Source: an uncultured Persicitalea sp.
GTDB lineage: Bacteria; Bacteroidota; Bacteroidia; Cytophagales; Spirosomataceae
Direction: 5' to 3'
DNA length: 8,691 bases
NCBI GenBank assembly: GCA_950075905.1
Contig: CATMVR010000167.1
Location: 1 to 8,691 of the forward strand
Position 1 is the stretch's first letter, and every line of letters begins with the position of its first letter. Shown here one piece after another: positions 1 to 6,757 of the stretch. The notes under the pieces were generated by a model. The model did not search any database. It saw only the letters and a list, made by a program, of their open reading frames with translations, and was not told where the DNA came from. The translations under genes were made by a program, and so were the position numbers.

Positions 1-756
1 TTTGCCAACATCGTGTCCTCCTCGGGGCCTTCCAAGCTGGAACGTAAGGACAAGGTACCTACTGTCACGGTGCAGTCGCAGGTGGTGGGTCGCCCGGTGG
101 GTACGGTAGGTCAGGAAATTCAGGCACAGATTGACGAAATGTCGCTCCCCCGTGGGGTATACATCTCGGCTGCCGGCGATGTCAAAAACCAGGCCGAGGC
201 ATTCGGCAGCCTGCTTACCGCCCTGCTGGCGTCCATTGTGCTGGTGTATCTGATCATGGTAGCCCTTTACGACAACTACATCTACCCACTGGTGGTGATG
301 CTGTCGGTACCCGTTGCTATGACGGGGGCTTTCCTGGCCCTGGCGCTGACCATGACTAACCTGAGTATCTTCGGGATGCTGGGACTGATTATGCTGGTGG
401 GTCTGGTGATCAAGAACGCCATCCTGATCGTGGACTTTGTGAATCAGCTGAAAGCAGAAGGCAGAAGCTCCTACGACGCTCTGATCGAGGGTACAATGGC
501 CCGGTTTCGGCCCATCCTGATGACCACCATCGCCATGGTAATCGCCATGATCCCCATCGCCATTGCCTCCGGGGCGGGTTCCGAATGGAAAAACGGTCTG
601 GCCTGGGTACTGATCGGTGGACTGACTAGCTCCATGCTGCTCACGCTGGTGATTGTGCCAGTAGGGTACCTGGCCGTGGATACCATCAAAGAGAGAAGGG
701 CCGCCCGCCGGGAACAGAAATCCGAAAAGATAATACTGGAAGAGGCGGTCGCCTAA
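1..756 (+). CDS. RND efflux transporter, HAE1/AcrB family, C-terminal part (5' end outside window)
   Basis: This is the last 251 residues of an inner-membrane, proton-driven RND pump, the AcrB-like part of a tripartite multidrug or solute efflux complex. The reading frame is open from base 1 (F-A-N-I-V-S-S), so the GTG at 13 is an internal Val codon and not a start. The visible part begins in the C-terminal periplasmic porter/docking region. It then has five hydrophobic segments matching TM8 to TM12, at about residues 72-94, 98-121, 125-146, 172-192 and 200-224. Family hallmarks include ALYDNYIYPLVVMLSVPVA, GLVIKNAILIVDF (typical GLVxKNAILLVD) and RFRPILMTTIAM. A basic tail (KERRAARREQK) ends the protein. 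Full-length relatives are about 1,000-1,050 residues. The membrane-fusion and outer-membrane partners are not in the window. Substrate cannot be told from this part. The TAA stop is at 754-756 and a terminator follows, so this is the last gene of its transcript. Confidence 0.96.
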   Translation, partial: FANIVSSSGPSKLERKDKVPTVTVQSQVVGRPVGTVGQEIQAQIDEMSLPRGVYISAAGDVKNQAEAFGSLLTALLASIVLVYLIMVALYDNYIYPLVVMLSVPVAMTGAFLALALTMTNLSIFGMLGLIMLVGLVIKNAILIVDFVNQLKAEGRSSYDALIEGTMARFRPILMTTIAMVIAMIPIAIASGAGSEWKNGLAWVLIGGLTSSMLLTLVIVPVGYLAVDTIKERRAARREQKSEKIILEEAVA

Positions 757-788
757 GCAGCAGTAAACAATTTTCTTAACCTGAACAC

Positions 789-826
789 AAAGCAGAGGGG
801 CTTCGGCTCCTTTGCTTTTTTTGTTT
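789..826 (+). terminator. Rho-independent terminator after the RND pump gene
   Basis: A 13-bp stem (789-801 pairs with 806-818) has two G-U wobbles and closes on a TTCG tetraloop at 802-805. It is followed by a T tract, TTTTGTTT at 819-826, just past a stem that already ends in TTT. It lies 32 bases after the pump stop codon. This separates the pump operon from the lipoprotein gene at 924, which must therefore have its own promoter in 827-923. I could not find a convincing TTTG/TAnnTTTG promoter pair there. Confidence 0.9.
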
Positions 827-858
827 CACAGCCTTTTCCTAGCTTTAAAATGCACATT

Positions 859-873
859 TGCCACTAATTGGCA
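859..873. repeat. Short perfect inverted repeat TGCCA-N5-TGGCA in the leader of the phosphoesterase gene
   Basis: A 5-bp perfect inverted repeat with a 5-base spacer (CTAAT) lies about 50 bases before the GTG start at 924. A further single TGCCA occurs at 905-909. The geometry would suit a small operator or a weak RNA hairpin, but arms this short can arise by chance. No regulator is encoded nearby. Confidence 0.2.
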
Positions 874-923
874 CGCTTTATTTAGGAGAATAGAACTCAT
901 AACCTGCCAAAATAACATAAATA

Positions 924-2144
924 GTGACTAAAAGTATATTCTCAAAAATAAGACTGTACCCCCTGAAACTTGTTTTCGCTCTGGGCTTTATTTCATCAGG
1001 TCTCTGGTCCTGCGCCAGCTACTCCACCAAATACTCCAAACAAAACCGCAACTGGCAGGCCGCCTCCCCAGCCCCCTCCCTAAAAGTAGCGCATACCATG
1101 TACCTTGTGGGTGATGCGGGCTACGACTCTCCGAACAATCGCGCTCACGTGCTGCAATACCTGGATAAAAAACTGGACAGCGCTGACAGAAACAGCTCCA
1201 TTATTTTCCTGGGAGATAATATCTATCAACTCGGCATGCCCCCAAAGGAAGATTCCGTGATGCGTGAAACGGCCGAATTCCGCATCAATTCTCAACTGCA
1301 AACCCTGGAACAATTCAAAGGAAGGCCCATATTTCTGCCAGGCAACCACGACTGGTGGGGCTGGGGCGTTGATGGGGTACGGAGGCAGGAACTCTACGTG
1401 CAGGAAAAAATAAGCGGCTACCGCAAAATCCAAAAGTCGAACCCTGATCGGTATTTTTTGCCTCAGGCGGGCTGCCCCGGCCCGGAAGTGGTGCCGGTAA
1501 CGGATAAAATCGTGGTATTGGTCGTGGACTCCCAATGGTGGCTGGCCAATTGGGTAAAGAATGAACAGGAAAAGGATACCTGCGCCGTAAGAACCCGTGA
1601 GCAGTTTGAAACCTACTTTAAGAAGGTGGCTCAAAAGTACCGGGACAAACAGCTGGTCGTTGCCCTGCACCACCCTCTCTATACCCACGGTCCACACGGA
1701 GGCAATTTCACCTTAAAAGAACATATTTTCCCATTGACAGAGTTTAACCCCAAACTGTACATTCCTCTGCCGGGCTTAGGTAGTCTCATTGCCCTGTACC
1801 GGGGGTTGATAGGTACCCGCCAGGATGTAAACAATGCCCGCTACCGCAAACTACGAAAAGCCCTGTTGGCCGGGCTAAGTCAAAACCCGGGCACTATTTT
1901 TGTAAGTGGGCACGAGCATACGTTGCAGTTAATCCAGAGGAATGCCAGCTGGTTTGTTGTAAGCGGCAGTGCTTCAAAACAAAGCCCGGTGGGTATGGGA
2001 AAAGGTTCACAGTTTGCATCCAGTTCGATGGGGTACGGTACGTTGACTTTCTATGAAAACGGGCAAATCTGGGTACAATTCTCAGATGTTGGGCCCGATG
2101 GAGACCGGGCAACCCGTATTTTTCAGAAGAAAGTAAAGGAATAA
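924..2144 (+). CDS. Lipoprotein metallophosphoesterase, purple acid phosphatase-like (calcineurin-like fold)
   Basis: This 406-residue secreted lipoprotein is predicted to hydrolyse phosphate esters with a two-metal centre, outside the cytoplasm. The signal peptide has a basic start, a hydrophobic stretch at about residues 13-28 and the lipobox LWSC with lipidated Cys30. The phosphatase motifs are in order: GDAG (63-66), GDNIY (97-101), GNHD (140-143), ALHH (247-250) and GHEH (329-332). Together they match the five purple acid phosphatase motifs GDxG, GDxxY, GNHD/E, VxxH and GHxH. The set includes the metal-binding Tyr (Tyr101), which ordinary calcineurin-like enzymes lack. GHEHTLQLIQ also resembles the tail motif of mammalian tartrate-resistant phosphatase. 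The GTG start is chosen because a TAA lies two codons upstream (918-920), no ATG occurs in frame before the signal peptide, and GTG gives a complete signal sequence. No clear ribosome-binding site is seen. It is a single gene, preceded by a terminator. Substrate is unknown; phosphomonoesterase activity is an inference. Confidence 0.9.
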   Translation: MTKSIFSKIRLYPLKLVFALGFISSGLWSCASYSTKYSKQNRNWQAASPAPSLKVAHTMYLVGDAGYDSPNNRAHVLQYLDKKLDSADRNSSIIFLGDNIYQLGMPPKEDSVMRETAEFRINSQLQTLEQFKGRPIFLPGNHDWWGWGVDGVRRQELYVQEKISGYRKIQKSNPDRYFLPQAGCPGPEVVPVTDKIVVLVVDSQWWLANWVKNEQEKDTCAVRTREQFETYFKKVAQKYRDKQLVVALHHPLYTHGPHGGNFTLKEHIFPLTEFNPKLYIPLPGLGSLIALYRGLIGTRQDVNNARYRKLRKALLAGLSQNPGTIFVSGHEHTLQLIQRNASWFVVSGSASKQSPVGMGKGSQFASSSMGYGTLTFYENGQIWVQFSDVGPDGDRATRIFQKKVKE

Positions 2145-2231
2145 CCTCTGACAGATTAGGTAGAATTTCTACCAATTAAATGAGCCATTACAAAGTCATT
2201 TGCTATATTTAGGAATTAAACCAGATAAACT

Positions 2232-2915
2232 ATGAAAAAAGACGCATATAGCCCCCTGCTTCGCTATCAGAAAATGAATGTCGGTACTACCGAGCGGATC
2301 ATCTCGGCCTTCGGAGGTAGTTTTTTGCTCATAGATGCTCTGGTGAAGCGCAACATCAACCCTCTGGAAGCCCTGGTAGGAAGCTACATGCTCTTTCGGG
2401 GGGCAGCGGGGTACTGTCCTTTACATAGCGCCCTGGAAAGTAACGCGGCCCATGAGCATAGCGACAATATTAACATCAAGGTAGACCTGGCCGTCAAGCG
2501 CCCTACGCAGGAGTTATATGAATTCTGGCGAAAGCTCGAAAACCTCCCCCTCTTCATGAGTCACATCCAATCAGTTGAGCAGCTAGACCACCATACCTCC
2601 GTTTGGAAAGCCACCGGACCCGGCGGAGTTGGCACCCTCAAATGGAAAGCCGAAATTGTAAAGGACGAACCAGGCCGTCTGTTGGGATGGCGGTCATTGC
2701 CAGGTGCCCCGATCGTGAACGCCGGTAAGGTAGAGTTTCAGGATCTGGGCAACAACTATACCCGGCTGCATGTAGTGATCAGCTACAAGGCCCCCTTGGG
2801 CGTACCCGGCAAGGAACTTTCCCGGTTGTTCAATCCGATGTTCCGGGATATGGTGATGAAAGATATTCTCAATTTCAAGGATTACATGGAAGTGAGGCAG
2901 ATATCGCTCAATTGA
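2232..2915 (+). CDS. DUF2892 (YgaP-like) membrane segment fused to SRPBCC/START-like domain
   Basis: The protein has 227 residues. Residues about 14-68 look like the DUF2892/YgaP-type membrane domain: the start NVGTTERIISAFGGSFLL, a second hydrophobic stretch around EALVGSYMLFRGAAG, and the closing GYCPLHSAL motif (60-68). A short polar linker (AAHEHSDN) leads to an SRPBCC (polyketide cyclase/START, COQ10-like) domain at about 80-225. That domain starts with a typical strand-helix, VDLAVKRPTQELYEFWRKLE. It continues with core strands including LKWKAEIVKDEPGRLLGW and a long C-terminal helix, LFNPMFRDMVMKDILNFKDY. SRPBCC folds bind hydrophobic ligands in a deep cavity; ligand and role here are unknown. 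The fusion would tether the binding domain to the inner membrane. The ATG at 2232 gives a full DUF2892 domain. The gene starts 87 bases after the phosphoesterase, with no terminator obvious between them, so co-transcription is possible. The stop is 4 bases from the stop of the opposing gene. Confidence 0.87.
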   Translation: MKKDAYSPLLRYQKMNVGTTERIISAFGGSFLLIDALVKRNINPLEALVGSYMLFRGAAGYCPLHSALESNAAHEHSDNINIKVDLAVKRPTQELYEFWRKLENLPLFMSHIQSVEQLDHHTSVWKATGPGGVGTLKWKAEIVKDEPGRLLGWRSLPGAPIVNAGKVEFQDLGNNYTRLHVVISYKAPLGVPGKELSRLFNPMFRDMVMKDILNFKDYMEVRQISLN

Positions 2916-2919
2916 ACGA

Positions 2920-5130
2920 TCAGACAATGAGCAAGCCATTTTCCTTCAATTCGCGCCAGATATAGGAGCGGATAAAAGCATCAAAGTTTCCAAAAGCTTT
3001 TGATTCGTAATCCGTTTTGATCTGTTGCAAAGAAAGCGGATTATGGCTACCCGCAACAATACCGGGGAATACTTCATCCAGCCAATAAGCCAGCCTGGGT
3101 TCGGTGGTAAGCGTCCACTGCTCCTTTTTGGTGTAAAATTCCAGTTCAGCTACCGTCACTACCTGTTTTCCCTGCTTTTCTTCAAAAAGGGTTAAGGAAG
3201 GCATTCCTCCCAACCACACCAACAGGGCATTGGGCCGGGGCTCTGGCTCGGGTTCGTTACGGATACTTTCTTCGATATAGCTAGACAGGACAGAAGTTGC
3301 CGGTACCTTAAAATCAAACCATTTTTTTAGGGGTAGCTCAAAACCAACTCCGTGCATGTAGTTGAATAGCGATTTGCGCAAGCCTTCGGCAAAAAGATCG
3401 TGGTTGGCCCCGCTGGGGTCGTCGTGATATAAATCGTTATCGGCAAAGCCCCCAAAATCGGGCCCGATGCGTTGCACATCAAAACCGGCCGGATGCAACC
3501 CCACGGGGCTATGGGCCGTCATGGCAAACCGGTGCCAGAAACCCGACTGTACTACCCCCGCTTCAAAGAGTTGCCGCACCATTTCGAGCGAATCGATGGT
3601 TTCCTGGGCCGTTTGGGTAGGGAAGCCGTACATCAGGTAGGCGTGCACCATAATGCCCGCCTGCGTGAAGGCATCGGCTACCCGGGCTACCTGGGCCACA
3701 GTCACGCCTTTCTTCATCCGTTCGAGGAGCCGGTCGGATGCCACTTCCAGTCCGCCGGTTACGGCAATACAGCCGGAGGCTTTCAGTAGCTGACACAGAT
3801 CGGGCGTAAAGCTTTTTTCAAACCGGATATTGGTCCACCATACTACGGTGAGTTTGCGGCGAATGATTTCCAGCGCCAGATCCCGCATCAGGGCGGGAGG
3901 AGCGGCTTCGTCCACAAAGTGGAAGCCGTTCTGTTGGGTTTGGGTTATAATTTCTTCGATGCGGTCGCAAAGAAGGGCTGCCGTCAGGGGTTCGTAACGT
4001 TTGATATAGTCGAGTGAGATGTCACAGAAAGAGCACTTTCCCCAGTAGCAGCCGTGGGCCAGCGTCAGCTTGTTCCAGCGGCCATCGCTCCACAGCCGGT
4101 GCATAGGGTTTACTACTTCAATGACAGACAGGTAATCCAATAAAGGCAATTCGGCATAATCGGGCGTGCCGGTATCGCGCTGGGCTACATCGCGTTCTTT
4201 GGCGCCATTGTGGTAGGTCACCTGACCCTCGCTACGGGAAAAAACCCGCTTCAACTGATTTCGCTCCCGCTTCCCATCCAGGTACTCCAACAGGTTGAGG
4301 AGCGGGGCCTCTCCGTCGTCCAGGCTCACAAAATCGATGTAATCAAATACCCTTGGCTCCCGCAGCGTACGCAGCTCGGTATTCGCGTAGCCACCTCCCA
4401 TCACTACGGATATGTCCGGGTAGTTTTTTTTCAGGTACTGGCCACATTTCAGGGCTCCGTACAGATTACCGGGAAAAGGTGCCGTCAGACACACCACGGT
4501 AGGTTGCCATTGCCGGATTTTTTCATCCAGCAGCCCCAGTAACATCGAGGTAATGAGCGTATCAGGCGCAAGCAGTGATTCTTCAATTTCGTCAAAATGG
4601 GTAGCGGTGCGCCCCAACCGCTCGGCGTAGCGGCTAAATCCAAAATGCGGGTCCACCGCTTCCTGAATCAAGTCACCCAGATCTTCCAGATACAGGGTGG
4701 CCAAATGCCGGGCTTTGTCCTGAATACCCATCGTGCCAAAGGCCCAGTCCAGTTCTTCCAGCTGCGCAAAGCGGGAAGCCTCGGGTAGGTAGGTGCCATC
4801 ACAGATACTGTGGGCAAGGGTAGGGTTTTTATTTTGCAAAAACCGGATCACCGGGTCGATGGTTGAGATGTACTCCTCACGTAGGGCATAAATCCGGTAA
4901 CTATTATCCGATAATTCCACCTCCGAAGCTTCCAGATCGGCAAACATCCGTCCTAGCCCCGCCGAAGAGAAAAGTTTAAGAATGGTTTCAATCCCCAAAT
5001 CGGCCTGATGGGCTTCCACCCCTACCGTGTTCAAAAAGCCTTTGAGATAAGCCGTAGCCGGATAGGGCGTGTTGAGTTGGGTAAAAGGAGGAGTAATCAG
5101 TAAGAGTTTTTGCTGCGACGCGGGATTCAT
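2920..5130 (-). CDS. B12-binding-domain radical SAM protein, function unknown, with CX4CX2C motif
   Basis: The 736-residue cytoplasmic enzyme is predicted to bind a 4Fe-4S cluster and S-adenosylmethionine. The N-terminal half (residues about 9-255) resembles the cobalamin-binding fold of class B radical SAM enzymes: LLLITPPFTQLNTPYPA at 9-25, then a strand and glycine-rich turn ending VVMGGGYAN near 240-248. It has no DxHxxG cobalamin-ligand motif. The cluster motif is GCYWGKCSFCD, with Cys361, Cys366 and Cys369. Typical downstream elements follow: FVDEAAPP, VVWWTNIRFE (near 430), GGLEVASDRLLERMKKG (near 456) and AYLMYGFPTQT (near 495). After an acidic/proline linker (EPEPEPRP, near 625) comes a C-terminal domain of about 100 residues that I do not recognise. 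The start is the ATG at 5130: AAAAGG lies 7 bases before it and a -7 box just upstream. The in-frame ATG two codons earlier (5136) is only 1 base from that site. Reaction and substrate are unknown; methyltransferase or RiPP-type chemistry would be guesses. Confidence 0.9.
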   Translation of the reverse strand: MNPASQQKLLLITPPFTQLNTPYPATAYLKGFLNTVGVEAHQADLGIETILKLFSSAGLGRMFADLEASEVELSDNSYRIYALREEYISTIDPVIRFLQNKNPTLAHSICDGTYLPEASRFAQLEELDWAFGTMGIQDKARHLATLYLEDLGDLIQEAVDPHFGFSRYAERLGRTATHFDEIEESLLAPDTLITSMLLGLLDEKIRQWQPTVVCLTAPFPGNLYGALKCGQYLKKNYPDISVVMGGGYANTELRTLREPRVFDYIDFVSLDDGEAPLLNLLEYLDGKRERNQLKRVFSRSEGQVTYHNGAKERDVAQRDTGTPDYAELPLLDYLSVIEVVNPMHRLWSDGRWNKLTLAHGCYWGKCSFCDISLDYIKRYEPLTAALLCDRIEEIITQTQQNGFHFVDEAAPPALMRDLALEIIRRKLTVVWWTNIRFEKSFTPDLCQLLKASGCIAVTGGLEVASDRLLERMKKGVTVAQVARVADAFTQAGIMVHAYLMYGFPTQTAQETIDSLEMVRQLFEAGVVQSGFWHRFAMTAHSPVGLHPAGFDVQRIGPDFGGFADNDLYHDDPSGANHDLFAEGLRKSLFNYMHGVGFELPLKKWFDFKVPATSVLSSYIEESIRNEPEPEPRPNALLVWLGGMPSLTLFEEKQGKQVVTVAELEFYTKKEQWTLTTEPRLAYWLDEVFPGIVAGSHNPLSLQQIKTDYESKAFGNFDAFIRSYIWRELKENGLLIV

Positions 5131-5137
5131 TGACATA

Positions 5138-5143
5138 CCTTTT
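5138..5143 (-). promoter_or_regulatory. Ribosome-binding site AAAAGG that decides the radical SAM start
   Basis: On the - strand AAAAGG is followed by 7 bases and then ATG at 5130, which is good spacing. The other in-frame ATG, at 5136, is only 1 base away, too close to use this site. The downstream ATG is therefore preferred, giving M-N-P-A-S-Q. Recognisable Shine-Dalgarno sites are uncommon in Bacteroidota, so this is supporting evidence only. Confidence 0.5.
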
Positions 5144-5149
5144 GTTTTG

Positions 5150-5157
5150 CAAAGGTA
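5150..5157 (-). promoter_or_regulatory. Bacteroidota-type -7 promoter box (TACCTTTG) for the radical SAM gene
   Basis: On the - strand TACCTTTG matches the Bacteroidota housekeeping -7 consensus TAnnTTTG at every fixed base. It would start transcription about 10-15 bases before the ATG at 5130. The -33 element is less clear: TTTG occurs at 5175-5172 (14-base gap) and at 5187-5184 (26-base gap), and neither has the usual gap of about 19-20 bases. Its position between the susD terminator and the radical SAM start fits an independent promoter. Confidence 0.45.
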
Positions 5158-5200
5158 ACACAGGATTTGACCAAAGCGTTTTCCAAAAGTACCCGAAACC

Positions 5201-5236
5201 AAAAACGCCCGCCCCGGAATACCGGAACGGGCATTT
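5201..5236 (-). terminator. Rho-independent terminator closing the susC-susD transcript
   Basis: Read on the - strand, a 15-bp GC-rich stem (5236-5222 pairs with 5217-5203) has three G-U wobbles and a 4-base TATT loop. The 3' arm ends in a run of five T (5205-5201). It begins 19 bases after the susD stop. The opposite strand has no comparable T run, so it should act only on leftward transcription. Confidence 0.9.
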
Positions 5237-5255
5237 GACTATACGCTATATTGAA

Positions 5256-6737
5256 TTACAGAGGATTCTGCACAATAGCCTTGTTGGCGTTGATTTCGCG
5301 AATAGGAATCAGGAACTCCCACTGTACGTCACCGGCAGGAATGTCAAACACAACGGCTACGGCGGAGTTATGGTTGGCCCCGTTACGGTTCAGCGGCTGG
5401 TTGAGACGCTTGAGATCCGTGAAGCGGAATCCTTCACCCCATAGCTCGATGCGACGGTTGAAGATGATTTCCTCGATCAGATCGGCTCCGGTCTTGGCAG
5501 ACTGTACGTAAGCGGCATCGCGCTTGCTTACCAGGTCAAAAAGTACCTTGGAGGCCTCAGTGTCCTTACCCTGACGGGCCAGAGCCTCGGCTTCGATCAG
5601 GAACATTTCAGCCGCACGCATGTAGGGAATATCACCCATGGTACTGGTAGAAGGGTTGGCAGGCAGACGAAACTTCTGCACGTGGTAGGGTACCCGTACG
5701 CCACCGGGAGGGGTGAGCGTGTTGGCAGCCGTAGGGGCTTTCACCCACATTTTAGCACGCACATCGGTAGGAGAAATCCGGTCGTATAACAAGCTATTGA
5801 TCGCCTTGGGTGTCTGACGGTTCACCGAAGAGTTAAAGTTGCTTGAAATATACGAGTGGAACGCTCCGAAGAACTCCGACTGATCTTCCAGGTGGTCAAA
5901 GCCCCACATCCACTCAGGGTTGCCTACTTCAACAAATCCATCAAGATACTGGGCCTCCGACATTAGCGGGAAGCCAGCGCGAGCCGCATTGGCATACGTG
6001 GCAGCTGCCACCCAGTTTTGCTGAACCAGAGCCACACGAGCCAAAAGGCCATTGGCTACATTGCGGTTGATGTGTGACTTGGCTACTCTTGCAGTTGGCA
6101 ACAAAGTAACGGCCTGGGTCAAATCACTGTTGATTTGCGTATATACCTCCTCTACGGTAGCCCGGGGAAGACCTTCGGTAGTAGGCTCCAATACCAGGGG
6201 AACACCCAGCTGCGTATTGGGCTTCGTTGCGTTGTTGTAGCGCTTGCCGTACAACTGCACCAAGTTAAAATACGAGAACCCTCTCAATGCAAGAGCCTCC
6301 CCTTTCAACTGATCTTTCTCGGCCTGCGTGCCCGCCGCGTTGTCGATATTGGCGATCACCAGGTTGGCGTTACCAATCATGCGGTAGTACATCTCGTAAG
6401 GAAGGCGTCCCAGGTTGCCCGTGTCTGAGCGGTGGCTCTGCCAGCGACCTTCGGCAAAGTGCCAGCCGTTGGAGGAGTTACCAAACACCAGGTCCTCACC
6501 CAGTACATCCAGCATAATCATCATGGCAGGATGGCCGAAGTGCCCTTGTGATCCCAGGTAACGAACCACCATAGCCCGGTAAATACCGTTTACTGCGGCA
6601 GTGGCGTTTTTTGTGGTTGCAAAGGCAGCTCCCGCATCTACACTAGCGGTAGGAGCCGTATCCAGGTAGTCCTCGTTGCATGATACAGCGAACATGCTCA
6701 TGAAGGCTACCGATAAAATTATGATTCTCTTTTTCAT
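5256..6737 (-). CDS. SusD/RagB-family outer-membrane nutrient-binding lipoprotein
   Basis: This 493-residue surface lipoprotein forms the lid over its SusC partner and captures the ligand for import. The signal peptide MKKRIIILSVAFMSMFAVSC ends in lipobox AVSC with Cys20, followed by the usual N-E-D-Y-L-D-T start of mature SusD proteins. The N-terminal SusD-like domain (about 20-220) contains TPR-type helices, including EALALRGFSYFNLVQLYG (about 146-163) and GVPLVLEP. The C-terminal SusD/RagB domain (about 265-493) contains PYMRAAEMFLIEAEALAR (near 370) and RRIELWGEGFRFTDLKRL (near 426). It closes with the family ending LIPIREINANKAIVQNPL. Length is normal for the family. It starts 20 bases after the susC stop in the standard susC-susD order, with no ribosome-binding site evident, and a strong terminator follows. 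The ligand (glycan, glycopeptide or other) cannot be told from the sequence. Confidence 0.97.
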   Translation of the reverse strand: MKKRIIILSVAFMSMFAVSCNEDYLDTAPTASVDAGAAFATTKNATAAVNGIYRAMVVRYLGSQGHFGHPAMMIMLDVLGEDLVFGNSSNGWHFAEGRWQSHRSDTGNLGRLPYEMYYRMIGNANLVIANIDNAAGTQAEKDQLKGEALALRGFSYFNLVQLYGKRYNNATKPNTQLGVPLVLEPTTEGLPRATVEEVYTQINSDLTQAVTLLPTARVAKSHINRNVANGLLARVALVQQNWVAAATYANAARAGFPLMSEAQYLDGFVEVGNPEWMWGFDHLEDQSEFFGAFHSYISSNFNSSVNRQTPKAINSLLYDRISPTDVRAKMWVKAPTAANTLTPPGGVRVPYHVQKFRLPANPSTSTMGDIPYMRAAEMFLIEAEALARQGKDTEASKVLFDLVSKRDAAYVQSAKTGADLIEEIIFNRRIELWGEGFRFTDLKRLNQPLNRNGANHNSAVAVVFDIPAGDVQWEFLIPIREINANKAIVQNPL

Positions 6738-6757
6738 AGTTATTCTAACTGATTCAA

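Noticed and set aside
1080..1697. Long open frame on the - strand (205 codons)
   Set aside because: It lies fully antisense to the phosphoesterase, which has all its motifs intact. Its translation shows no domain pattern and looks like a codon-bias shadow.
2159..2173. Hairpin GGTAGAATTTCTACC between the phosphoesterase and SRPBCC genes as a terminator
   Set aside because: The stem is only 5 bp with a usable loop, is low in GC and has no T tract after it, so it is unlikely to stop transcription.
2204..2211. TATATTTA as a -7 promoter box for the SRPBCC gene
   Set aside because: It misses the final G of TAnnTTTG and has no TTTG about 19-20 bases upstream. In an A/T-rich gap this match is weak.
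53..3305. Frequent GGTACC/GTACCC words
   Set aside because: They fall mostly in coding sequence as GTA-CC or GG-TAC codon pairs (Val-Pro, Gly-Tyr). They are explained by codon preference and not by a repeat family.
5131..5202. Upstream extension of the radical SAM gene to a TTG at 5202
   Set aside because: The extra 24 residues would start inside the susD terminator and run through the -7 promoter box. They lack family character, and a well-spaced AAAAGG precedes the ATG at 5130.
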